Shown here: piece after piece, positions 35,530 through 42,530 of the stretch
How positions within the stretch are numbered: position 1 is the first letter of the stretch
Layout: each line of letters opens with the position of its first letter
NCBI GenBank assembly: GCA_036985855.1
Contig: BTQL01000004.1
Span: forward strand, 1 to 64,000
DNA length: 64,000 nt
From: B3-G11 sp036985855
GTDB taxonomy: Bacteria; Actinomycetota; Acidimicrobiia; Spongiisociales; UBA5794
Direction: 5' to 3'
Made by a program: the position numbers and the translations under genes
Notes under the pieces: model-generated
Databases searched by the model: none
The model's input: only the letters and a program-made list of their open reading frames with translations
What the model was told of the DNA's origin: nothing

Positions 35530-37312
35530 ACCCGCCGAGGGCACCCTCCCAGATCGCACGGAACGTCGCTGAAGTCTGGCTGAGATCCTTGGCCTTTCCG
35601 ACGGCGACAATGCGTCCTCTGTCCATCACTATGACGCGGTTTGCTTGGGCCAGGGCAGCGTGACGATGTGATACAACGAGCGCTGCAACGTCGACCCTGG
35701 CCTCAAAGAGGCGTCGCCACAGTGTCCGCTCTGTCTCGACATCGAGCGCAGATGACACATCGTCGAGTACAAGGAGTTGTGGACCGCGGGTGAGCATTCG
35801 GACCGCAGCAGACCGTTGGACCTGTCCGCCGGACAGTCGAACTCCCCGCGGGCCGATAAACGTTTCGAGACCCTCGGGCATCTGCTCGATATCGCGTCGC
35901 ATCGTGGCGATCCGAATCGACTCATCGAGCTGGCCGTCGGCGAGGTCTGCACCGAGCACGAGGTTGTCCACCAGCGACATCGAGAAAAGCCTCGGCACCT
36001 GTGGCGTGTACGCCACGCGCGGAGGGACGAGCCATGTCGAGGGATCGGCAACCGTCTCACCGTTCCAGTAGATCGTGCCTGCGTCCGCAGGAAGAAGACC
36101 CAGAACAGTTCGCATCAGTGTCGTCTTGCCCGATCCGATGCGACCGGTCACGACAACGAACTCTCCTGCAGCGATGTCAAAATCGATGTCTTCTATGCCA
36201 TTCGTCGAATCCTGGTAGTGGAACGAAAGAGAACGTACAGAGAGAGACTCGAAGGAATCCACCTCAATCGGTCGGGGAATCGGTGTTGGCGCGTTCTGGT
36301 CGAGGCCCAGGTTGGTCCGACGGATCAGTCTGTCCCACGGGTCACCCGACAGTGCCGCCGTGAGTCGTTCCATACTGACGCTGCCCTGTTTCGCTCTAGC
36401 AATGAACACCCCGTAGAAATAGGCCGAATCGGTCACCACACCGAGTAAGTAGACGAACAGAGCGAACTCACCAAGTGACATGCCTGCGGACCCGGTTGCG
36501 TTGAGTCTTCCTGCTGCGAGCAGAAGAATGAGGCCTGTGCCGAGGTTTACCGTGTTGCGGAACACAGCCTCGAGAACCGATGTGAGCGTCCGGTCACGCA
36601 CCATCATCGTCTTGCGCAGGTCGTTGAGTTCCACGAAGTGGCCGAGCATGTGGGATTCGGCGCCGGCGACCTTTACAGACTGTGTCGCCGCAAAGGTCTC
36701 TCCGAGGAAGCCCGTGATCGCCTCGGTCGTTTCGCGAGCGCGTCTCCGGTACCGACGAACGAGACCTCCGGTGCGGTTCGACACGACACCGACAACGATC
36801 ACGGGTACCGCGATCACGAGTGTTGTCGTAGGGTCGATCGTCCACATGATCGCGAACGAAATGGATCCGGCGGCAAGCGAACCGGCGAAATCGACGAACA
36901 GATCGAACGGCTCGATCACGTGTTCGATGTCGTCCCTGAACCTGCTGACGACCTCACCGGGTGTTTCGGAGAGACCGATGGCGCCGGGCAATTCGTAGAT
37001 ACGGACCAGCAGGTTTCGTCGCATCGCAGCGGCCGCTCTGAACAGCAGTGATGCGTGATTCCGCATAGCCAGGACGATGAAGATCGAGCGCATCGCTGCG
37101 TATCCGAACACTGCGGCCACGAGCAGCGTGACCGTTGTGACGGGGATGCCCTCGACGAGTGCGTCGAAATAGCGAGCTGTAACGAGCCCGATGAGTATGG
37201 GCATCGTCCAGATGCCCATCCACAGGAACAATGCGAAACCGTATCGGATCGGTTGTCTCCGCATCATCCCGAGCAGGACACGTCCGAAAGCAGGTGTCGG
37301 TTGGGTCGTCAT
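35516..37312 (-). CDS. Heterodimeric ABC exporter subunit, degenerate Walker B
   Basis: A 598-residue half-transporter: six-helix membrane domain (~1-310) then a nucleotide-binding domain. Walker A is GRIGSGKTT, the signature is LSGGQVQRS, and Walker B is LLVLDDVSSALD, where Asp replaces the catalytic Glu. This marks the non-hydrolysing site of heterodimeric exporters such as BmrCD. Its start overlaps the stop of the partner gene by 4 nt. Probable cargo is a drug or lipid (family inference). Its final codons overlap the FKBP gene end on the other strand. Confidence 0.9.
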   Translation of the reverse strand: MTTQPTPAFGRVLLGMMRRQPIRYGFALFLWMGIWTMPILIGLVTARYFDALVEGIPVTTVTLLVAAVFGYAAMRSIFIVLAMRNHASLLFRAAAAMRRNLLVRIYELPGAIGLSETPGEVVSRFRDDIEHVIEPFDLFVDFAGSLAAGSISFAIMWTIDPTTTLVIAVPVIVVGVVSNRTGGLVRRYRRRARETTEAITGFLGETFAATQSVKVAGAESHMLGHFVELNDLRKTMMVRDRTLTSVLEAVFRNTVNLGTGLILLLAAGRLNATGSAGMSLGEFALFVYLLGVVTDSAYFYGVFIARAKQGSVSMERLTAALSGDPWDRLIRRTNLGLDQNAPTPIPRPIEVDSFESLSVRSLSFHYQDSTNGIEDIDFDIAAGEFVVVTGRIGSGKTTLMRTVLGLLPADAGTIYWNGETVADPSTWLVPPRVAYTPQVPRLFSMSLVDNLVLGADLADGQLDESIRIATMRRDIEQMPEGLETFIGPRGVRLSGGQVQRSAAVRMLTRGPQLLVLDDVSSALDVETERTLWRRLFEARVDVAALVVSHRHAALAQANRVIVMDRGRIVAVGKAKDLSQTSATFRAIWEGALGGSNHG

Positions 37313-39060
37313 GCGAGCGCCTCCTCCATGCCCGCCACGAGCAGCCGTGAGAACGTCGAATCCGGGTCGTTCTCGAGACGGCTCCGCTCTCCCTGTTCGA
37401 TGACCTTGCCGTCCTCGAGTATCACGATTTCGTCTGCCCGCGCGACCGTCGCGAGCCTATGTGCGATGAGGATCGCCGTTCGATTCTCGAGGAGGTGTTC
37501 GACCGCTCGATCGATGAGGGCTTCCGTGGCCGGATCAAGCCTCGAGGATGCCTCGTCGAGCACCACGACCCCTGGGTCGCGCAGGAACACCCTGGTGAAC
37601 GCAAGAAGCTGTGCCTGACCCGCCGAGAGACCGCTGCTCCCCGACTCGAGCATCGTGTCGAGGCCTGCGGGAAGGGAATCGAGCCATTCGTCGAGCTCGA
37701 GCCTGTGAATGACGTCGCTCAGCTTTTCATCGCTGACAGACCGATCGAAGAACGTCAAGTTGTCGCGTACTGTTGCACGGAAGAGCTGCACATCTTGGGT
37801 GACCATTGCCACTCGATGGCGTAGGTCAGCCATGTTGATGTCCCAGGTCGCAGTCTCGCCGAGGAGCACGGCACCAGCCTGTGGTTCGTACATCCGGGTG
37901 AGCAGTCGAGCGATCGTCGACTTTCCGGATCCGGTGCGCCCGAGCAATCCGACGATACGGCCGGGTGCTACATCGAATGACACATCGTCGAGGATCGTTT
38001 CGTTCCCTGCCTCATCGTCGTATCTGAAGGTGACCCGGTCGAACCTCACACGGAGCGGCCCATCTGGGAGCTCGTGTTCTCTTCGCTGGATCAGGGAGGA
38101 TTCACGGGCGAGAAGCTCTTCGACTCGCTCGATCGACGCACCGGCCTTCTGCAGATCGATGAGCTCTTCGCGGATCTGCTCGATTGGCCTATGTGCCATC
38201 TCGACATACTGGAATAGGAGGTAGACCGACCCAAGGGTCAGCGTACCGATCCCGAAGAGCCATGCACCGGTGATCAACACAACAGCGAGCGACACGAAGT
38301 ACAGCGCCATCGATGCGCTCCACATCACGGCCCAGCCGGTCCATCCTCGGACGATCTGGGGCAGCCACTTACGCTGAATGGCGTCGAATCGAGACAACAT
38401 GAATCCTGTGGCACCGTTGGCCTCGATGTCTTCGGTGCCATCCATCTGCTCTCCGATGAACCCGTACATCTCAGCACTGGTCGCTCGGATTGTCTTGTGC
38501 CAAGGCACGGTGATTCCGTGCAGCCTAAAGAGACCGAGGAACGTGAGGGAAGTGAACACCGTGATGGAGAGCCCGATGATCCATGACTCCCTCCAAAGAA
38601 GGGCCATGATGCCCACCAGCAGCACACCGTTTCCAACGACCTTGATCATCATCGAAGAGAAGAAGTTCGACAAAGCCGTTATGTCACCATCGATCCGCTC
38701 GATGAGTTCACCAGGACTCGAGCTCTTGTGGAACCCCATGTCGAGGTGGAGCACATGATCTGTGAGGTCTGCGCGCAATTGATTCGTGGCCGACCACCCG
38801 ATCTGTTCAGCGAGATAGGTCGACCAGACAGCGAGCAACTGATGCACGATGGCGATCCCCATGAACATGAGTGCGATGGGGATGAGAGCTGACGTCGGTT
38901 CCCCTGATGTCGCTCGATCGATGAACAGCGCTATCAGCTGCGGGTTGACAAGCTGCAGTGCGATCGTCGCGAGCAGGATGAGACCGAGCAGCATCGCCTT
39001 TGAGCGGTGCGGCCGGAGGTATCCGGTGAAGAGTCTGAAGTATGCGCGTACGGGGATCAT
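37309..39060 (-). CDS. Heterodimeric ABC exporter subunit, catalytic
   Basis: A 583-residue half-transporter with six membrane helices and an ATPase domain. Walker A is GRTGSGKST, the signature is LSAGQAQLL, and Walker B is VVVLDEASSRLD with the catalytic Glu intact. The asymmetric pairing with the downstream gene (LSAGQ against LSGGQ, Glu against Asp) is typical of heterodimeric type IV exporters with one consensus site. ATG 39060 follows AAGGA at a good spacing. A GTG at 39117 would add 19 residues lying in a hairpin. Upstream 39061-39254 holds a possible leader peptide and three hairpins. Confidence 0.91.
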   Translation of the reverse strand: MIPVRAYFRLFTGYLRPHRSKAMLLGLILLATIALQLVNPQLIALFIDRATSGEPTSALIPIALMFMGIAIVHQLLAVWSTYLAEQIGWSATNQLRADLTDHVLHLDMGFHKSSSPGELIERIDGDITALSNFFSSMMIKVVGNGVLLVGIMALLWRESWIIGLSITVFTSLTFLGLFRLHGITVPWHKTIRATSAEMYGFIGEQMDGTEDIEANGATGFMLSRFDAIQRKWLPQIVRGWTGWAVMWSASMALYFVSLAVVLITGAWLFGIGTLTLGSVYLLFQYVEMAHRPIEQIREELIDLQKAGASIERVEELLARESSLIQRREHELPDGPLRVRFDRVTFRYDDEAGNETILDDVSFDVAPGRIVGLLGRTGSGKSTIARLLTRMYEPQAGAVLLGETATWDINMADLRHRVAMVTQDVQLFRATVRDNLTFFDRSVSDEKLSDVIHRLELDEWLDSLPAGLDTMLESGSSGLSAGQAQLLAFTRVFLRDPGVVVLDEASSRLDPATEALIDRAVEHLLENRTAILIAHRLATVARADEIVILEDGKVIEQGERSRLENDPDSTFSRLLVAGMEEALA

Positions 39061-39093
39061 GGGTGGTCCTTGAAGGATCGAGGGCGAGCCAGG

Positions 39094-39254
39094 GGTCACG
39101 AACGGCCAAGCCGTCACCTTGGTGGGTCTCGAGAGTGGGGAGAAGGCTGGTGTTACAGAGCTCTCTGGCGCGCGAGAGCCGGTGATGATGGATTTGGCAC
39201 TTGCTGCCTTCTCATCGACCCTCCTTGATCGCTAACCCGGTCCCCAAAGACCGG
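39094..39254 (-). promoter_or_regulatory. Structured leader of the ABC exporter operon
   Basis: On the minus strand, in transcription order, there are three hairpins. The first is CCGGTC-6-GACCGG (39254-39237). The second is GCTCTC-8-GAGAGC (39179-39160), overlapping the end of a short reading frame. The third is an ACGGC/GCCGT stem extended by GGT/ACC (39118-39094), placed just ahead of the exporter's ribosome site. The arrangement resembles attenuation leaders. No T-run follows any stem, so an antitermination or translational mechanism is open. Confidence 0.4.
39153..39215 (-). CDS. Possible 20-residue leader peptide
   Basis: A 20-codon frame (ATG 39215, TAA 39153) preceded by AAGGAGGG, the clearest ribosome site in this gap, with only three bases to the ATG. 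The peptide is polar, rich in Arg, Gln and Pro, and has no homologue I recognise. A hairpin covers its last codons. By analogy with the bmrB leader ahead of the BmrCD exporter, ribosome stalling here could control the ABC genes; this is inference, and a chance frame is possible. Confidence 0.33.
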   Translation of the reverse strand: MRRQQVPNPSSPALARQRAL

Positions 39255-39334
39255 TTGGCGCCATGCTCGCGGAGGGTCAACCAGATGTCAAGCTTGGACA
39301 CGCATCAGCTGTCGGGGAAGAGGCAGTCGCGGCG

Positions 39335-40147
39335 TTAGGAGAGCAGGTGTACGACGATCAGCGAGCCGATCATCGCGACGGAGTTCGTGCCGATGTGGGC
39401 GAGCACCGCGGCATAGGTGCTGTTCGCGTAGAGGCGGATCCAGAGGAACCCGAGACCAGCGATGAATGTTCCGGCAATGGCTCCAGTGAGGGCGATCACG
39501 AGGCCGATTGCACCCATGAAGAGGTCACCACCAGGATTCGTGTCGAGCGTGTCCAGCGTTGGGAGAATGTGCCAGAGACCGAACAGTACCGAGGTCATGA
39601 GCCCGGCGATCAGGGGTGATCGGCGCCGTATGAGCATCCCGAATACGATGCCCCTGAATAGCACCTCTTCATAGAGTGCGGTCGCGAGCGGAACGCGAAC
39701 GAACGCTTGGAACAGAACCCAGCCGACCGAGTTATCGATGATACGGTCGTCTCTGAACAGTTCACGTGTGGCCGGAATAGCGATACCAATCGCGACTCCA
39801 ACCGCGATGATTCCGATCACGATGGTGCCAACCGAGACGCCCTGTTTCGCGCGGTCGGTCCGCAGGCCCATCGTCGTCCATGTGGTCCCTGCCCTGCGCG
39901 CAACGAGGAGAGCTACGCCGAGGATCCCCAGGTTGAATGGAATGTGCCAAACATCGTCGAGGATCTCGTTGGTGACGATGTTTGCGTATCCGGCAAGTGC
40001 AAGGATTGCGAGAAGATGGAAGATGTGCGTGTCATGCGGCCGGGGCGGCTTGTTGAGCCAGAAGGATGGACGCCACATCTGCTCCCAGTCGGCCAGTGGC
40101 CAGGACCAAGCCTGTTCGTGTCCGGTCGCTCTGAGATCCTTGCCCAT
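39335..40147 (-). CDS. CPBP family intramembrane protease
   Basis: A 270-residue CAAX-protease/bacteriocin-processing (CPBP) membrane protein with about seven helices. The three catalytic motifs are present: EEVLFRG (EE-x3-R), FGLWH (F-x3-H) and AHIGTN (H-x3-N). It is expected to be a glutamate-dependent intramembrane peptidase; substrates are unknown. ATG 40147 is preferred. The frame is open upstream to 40270 through a 50-bp repeat, and those residues are not family-like. It is divergent from the uncharacterised gene at 40302. Confidence 0.88.
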   Translation of the reverse strand: MGKDLRATGHEQAWSWPLADWEQMWRPSFWLNKPPRPHDTHIFHLLAILALAGYANIVTNEILDDVWHIPFNLGILGVALLVARRAGTTWTTMGLRTDRAKQGVSVGTIVIGIIAVGVAIGIAIPATRELFRDDRIIDNSVGWVLFQAFVRVPLATALYEEVLFRGIVFGMLIRRRSPLIAGLMTSVLFGLWHILPTLDTLDTNPGGDLFMGAIGLVIALTGAIAGTFIAGLGFLWIRLYANSTYAAVLAHIGTNSVAMIGSLIVVHLLS

Positions 40148-40190
40148 TCGACCAGAGTACCGAACACGGAGCCCACACCGAGACTTGTGT

Positions 40191-40240
40191 ACCCAGGGTT
40201 CGAGACCGCAGTGAGTCCGGTCTACAGCCCAGAGAACGGA
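40191..40240 (-). repeat. 50-bp hairpin repeat, copy A
   Basis: Copy A of a four-member family. Read on the minus strand it differs from copy B (40906-40955) at one base in 50. It contains the stem AGACCG-9-CGGTCT and ends in GAACCCTGGGT. It lies between two divergent genes, so it is not placed as a terminator. Together with B it forms an inverted pair around the gene at 40302-40880. Confidence 0.85.
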
Positions 40241-40301
40241 TGAGTCGTTGTTCCGTGGTGCCATCGGCACGGGCCTATGGTTTGGGGTCTACGCTTAACC
40301 C

Positions 40302-40880
40302 GTGCCCATCTTGCATGGATTCAAGCAGACGGTGCTCGACCTCGGTCGGGGCGAAGCCAAGACCAAGGCGCGTCCACTCACTGTTGACGACGAGACACTC
40401 GACCGGTCCGCGGCTGGTCTTGATCGCAGAGATTCCGAACGTGCGGTCCTGTTCTGGTTGCTGTCTGACCGAGCTCTATTCTATGTCGTTGGCTGTGATC
40501 CGGTCGATCACACGTACCGAATCCCATACGAGGCGTTCGCAGAAATCAGCCTCGATTATGACGAGAACGAGGAGTTCCTGCCCTGGTACACGCGGATTTC
40601 GATCTCCCCGATCGGTGCCGGGGCGATCACCCGACTTGAGCCAGGAGCGATTCCGGGACAGCCACTCGGCGTCCTGCCGCCCGTGCCCGTAGACGGTGCT
40701 GAGAGGGCCCGTTTGGCCCGAGGTGAGGCCGTACCGCTCGCTGGCTTCGGAACTTGTCCCAAGCGATTCCGAAGCGCTCTGGAACGGCGGATGGAATTGG
40801 CAGGTGTTCCACTTTCGGTCACCGGTGCCGAAGCGGCCGAGCGCAAGAGTCGTGCTGTGAGACGCAAGGTCTCCGGCTAG
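40302..40880 (+). CDS. Uncharacterised protein bracketed by inverted repeats
   Basis: A 192-residue soluble protein I do not recognise. Residues ~45-120 (AVLFWLLSDRALFYVVG ... YRIPYEAFAEISLDYDENEEFLPWY) alternate strands and loops in a way that recalls PH-like domains, which is only a guess. The C-terminus is basic and Arg-rich. GTG 40302 is the start; a weak -10 TACGCT lies about ten bases upstream. The gene sits alone between near-identical 50-bp repeats in opposite orientation (A and B), an arrangement unusual for an ordinary housekeeping gene. Confidence 0.65.
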   Translation: MPILHGFKQTVLDLGRGEAKTKARPLTVDDETLDRSAAGLDRRDSERAVLFWLLSDRALFYVVGCDPVDHTYRIPYEAFAEISLDYDENEEFLPWYTRISISPIGAGAITRLEPGAIPGQPLGVLPPVPVDGAERARLARGEAVPLAGFGTCPKRFRSALERRMELAGVPLSVTGAEAAERKSRAVRRKVSG

Positions 40881-40905
40881 GGGAGCGTTGCGCCCTGCGC
40901 GCGAA

Positions 40906-40955
40906 TCCATTCTCTGGGCTGTAGACCGGACTCACTGCGGTCTCGAACCCTGGGT
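40906..40955 (+). repeat. 50-bp hairpin repeat, copy B
   Basis: Copy B, 49 of 50 bases identical to the reverse complement of copy A. It lies between convergent genes (stops at 40880 and 40973), where its AGACCG-9-CGGTCT hairpin could serve as a bidirectional terminator, though it has no T-run. Confidence 0.85.
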
Positions 40956-40972
40956 ACGCGGTCGTGGATCGA

Positions 40973-41617
40973 CTACTCGAGCTTTTCGATGTTGTGGCTA
41001 CCGCAATCCCGGCACCGCATGGGAGCGTGCTCTTCGGCGGTACCGACCCGCAGACTTGTGCCGCAGGCCTTGCAGAAGTTCGCGTTGCGGTAGTGAGTGG
41101 TACCGCACGATGGGCAATCTGCCCAGTCGGTGGTCGTTGCGTCGATGCCACGATCGTCCGATTCGGGCGCGTCGCCCGGAGGAGGAGGTGTGTACGACCA
41201 GAAGCTCTCTTCGTTGTCCACGGTCGCCGGTGCGAAGGGCGGATCCGGTTCGGTTTCTGGTGAGATCGATCTTGCATGGGTGGTCTCGGGTATGGCGCGT
41301 CCATGCGGATCGAGCGTGAAGAGAGCAATGCCCTGGGTTTCGGCGATCGAGAGCGCTCCTGGCGAGAATCCGGATGGCGAGAAAAGCAGGAGTTTCTTGC
41401 CGGCTTCCGCTGCGCGCAACAAGGCGAGTACCGAAGACTGCTCCACTGGTCCGTCGCTGGACCTGACTCGAACGAACGCCTTCTCTGTGTGGAGTTCAAC
41501 GGATCCGTGGGCAGGCTCCGTGATGTCCACCGGCGGATCCCCCGCGTGGTCGAGCCACAGGAATGTCGCTTGATAGGCCTCGTCGAGTGATAGCTGACTG
41601 TGTTTCGGGATGCCCAT
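40973..41617 (-). CDS. Degenerate Mrr-like domain protein with zinc ribbons
   Basis: A 214-residue protein. Residues ~40-110 resemble the Mrr/DUF2034 restriction-endonuclease-like fold: a VRVRSSDGPVEQSSVLALLRAA helix-strand, then LLLFSPSGFSPGALSIAETQGIALFTLD, matching the usual 'Ts-F-A-A-LiD' end. The QxK catalytic strand is replaced by RVR and no Asp-Glu pair is evident, so nuclease activity is unlikely. A Pro-rich linker follows. The C-terminus has a zinc ribbon (CPSCGTTH ... CKACGTS) and a further CRDC pair. It may bind DNA or proteins; true function unknown. It starts 13 bases downstream of the hydrolase stop on the same strand. Confidence 0.7.
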   Translation of the reverse strand: MGIPKHSQLSLDEAYQATFLWLDHAGDPPVDITEPAHGSVELHTEKAFVRVRSSDGPVEQSSVLALLRAAEAGKKLLLFSPSGFSPGALSIAETQGIALFTLDPHGRAIPETTHARSISPETEPDPPFAPATVDNEESFWSYTPPPPGDAPESDDRGIDATTTDWADCPSCGTTHYRNANFCKACGTSLRVGTAEEHAPMRCRDCGSHNIEKLE

Positions 41618-41630
41618 ACGTGAATGAAGC

Positions 41631-42530
41631 TTACCCGACGGGCCACCCTCGCTCGAAGGCGATCGAGTGGTGCCAGTCGGCGAGAAGAGTTCGGAGTGCC
41701 GCGACGAATGCCAAGGGTTGGTCGAGCGTCAGATGGTGATGAGCCTCGGGTATCTCGATGACAGGCGAGACCCGTCCCATGAGCTCGTACATGTATGCGG
41801 CTGTGTCGGGTGGTACGACAACAGACTTTTCACCCGTGAACAGAGCGACTCGGCACTTCACGGACGCCAGCTGATCACGGAGGGTGTCATGCGTCCGCTC
41901 GAAGATATTCGGATCGAATTTCCAGGTCCACCCTTCGTCGGTCTCGTGCACCGACATCCGGGCTATGTAGTCGATGATGTAATCGTTCTCACATGGCTGG
42001 CGCGGCACCAGCGCGAAGTGAGACACCGCCTGTTCCAGAGTTGCATATGTGCCGGGCGTTCTGAAAACGTGACTTGATCGGCTTTCCTCGGATTCTGGAG
42101 CGGGCTGGCTGACGGGCGCATCAACGATGACGGCCCCTTTCAGTCTCCCTCCGAACGTCGCTGCTGTTTGAATCGTGACCATGCCCCCGAGGCTGTGTCC
42201 GACGACTACTGGGGGTCCTGGGAACTCGGCGTCTTCTGCTACGGCCATGACCTCGCGGGCCCACACCTCGTGAGAATATGAATCGCGTCTGTCTGAGTCG
42301 CCCATGCCAGAGAGGTGGATCGCAACGGCGTGCCACTCGCTCACGAAGAGCGGCGCGATGAACGACCACCAGTGGGCGTGCGCCGCACCACCGTGCACGA
42401 ACACGAGTCCGGGATTCTTCCGGTCGCCCCACGACAGATATCGGATGGTGGCGCCCTCAACGATGACTGCCCGGTCCTCCGGCTCGTGCGAAATCGCAGT
42501 ATCGAACCACGTCGGAGCCAAGCTACTCAC
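41631..42530 (-). CDS. Alpha/beta-fold hydrolase
   Basis: A 299-residue alpha/beta hydrolase. The oxyanion motif VFVHGGAAHAHWW is near residue 44, and the nucleophile elbow VVGHSLGGM puts Ser near 112. The catalytic His is in EAHHHLTLDQP near the C-terminus. No signal peptide. Substrate unknown. Its start overlaps the upstream aminotransferase-fold gene by 8 bases, so the two are probably one transcription and translation unit, with the Mrr-like gene following. Confidence 0.85.
   Translation of the reverse strand: MSSLAPTWFDTAISHEPEDRAVIVEGATIRYLSWGDRKNPGLVFVHGGAAHAHWWSFIAPLFVSEWHAVAIHLSGMGDSDRRDSYSHEVWAREVMAVAEDAEFPGPPVVVGHSLGGMVTIQTAATFGGRLKGAVIVDAPVSQPAPESEESRSSHVFRTPGTYATLEQAVSHFALVPRQPCENDYIIDYIARMSVHETDEGWTWKFDPNIFERTHDTLRDQLASVKCRVALFTGEKSVVVPPDTAAYMYELMGRVSPVIEIPEAHHHLTLDQPLAFVAALRTLLADWHHSIAFERGWPVG

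Noticed and set aside
40191..40955. Insertion sequence explanation for the inverted repeats
   Set aside because: No transposase, no target-site duplication visible outside the repeats, and the enclosed protein does not resemble a recombinase.
40973..41617. Active restriction endonuclease partner for the methyltransferase
   Set aside because: Catalytic strand residues are missing and the gene lies 25 kb from the methylase.
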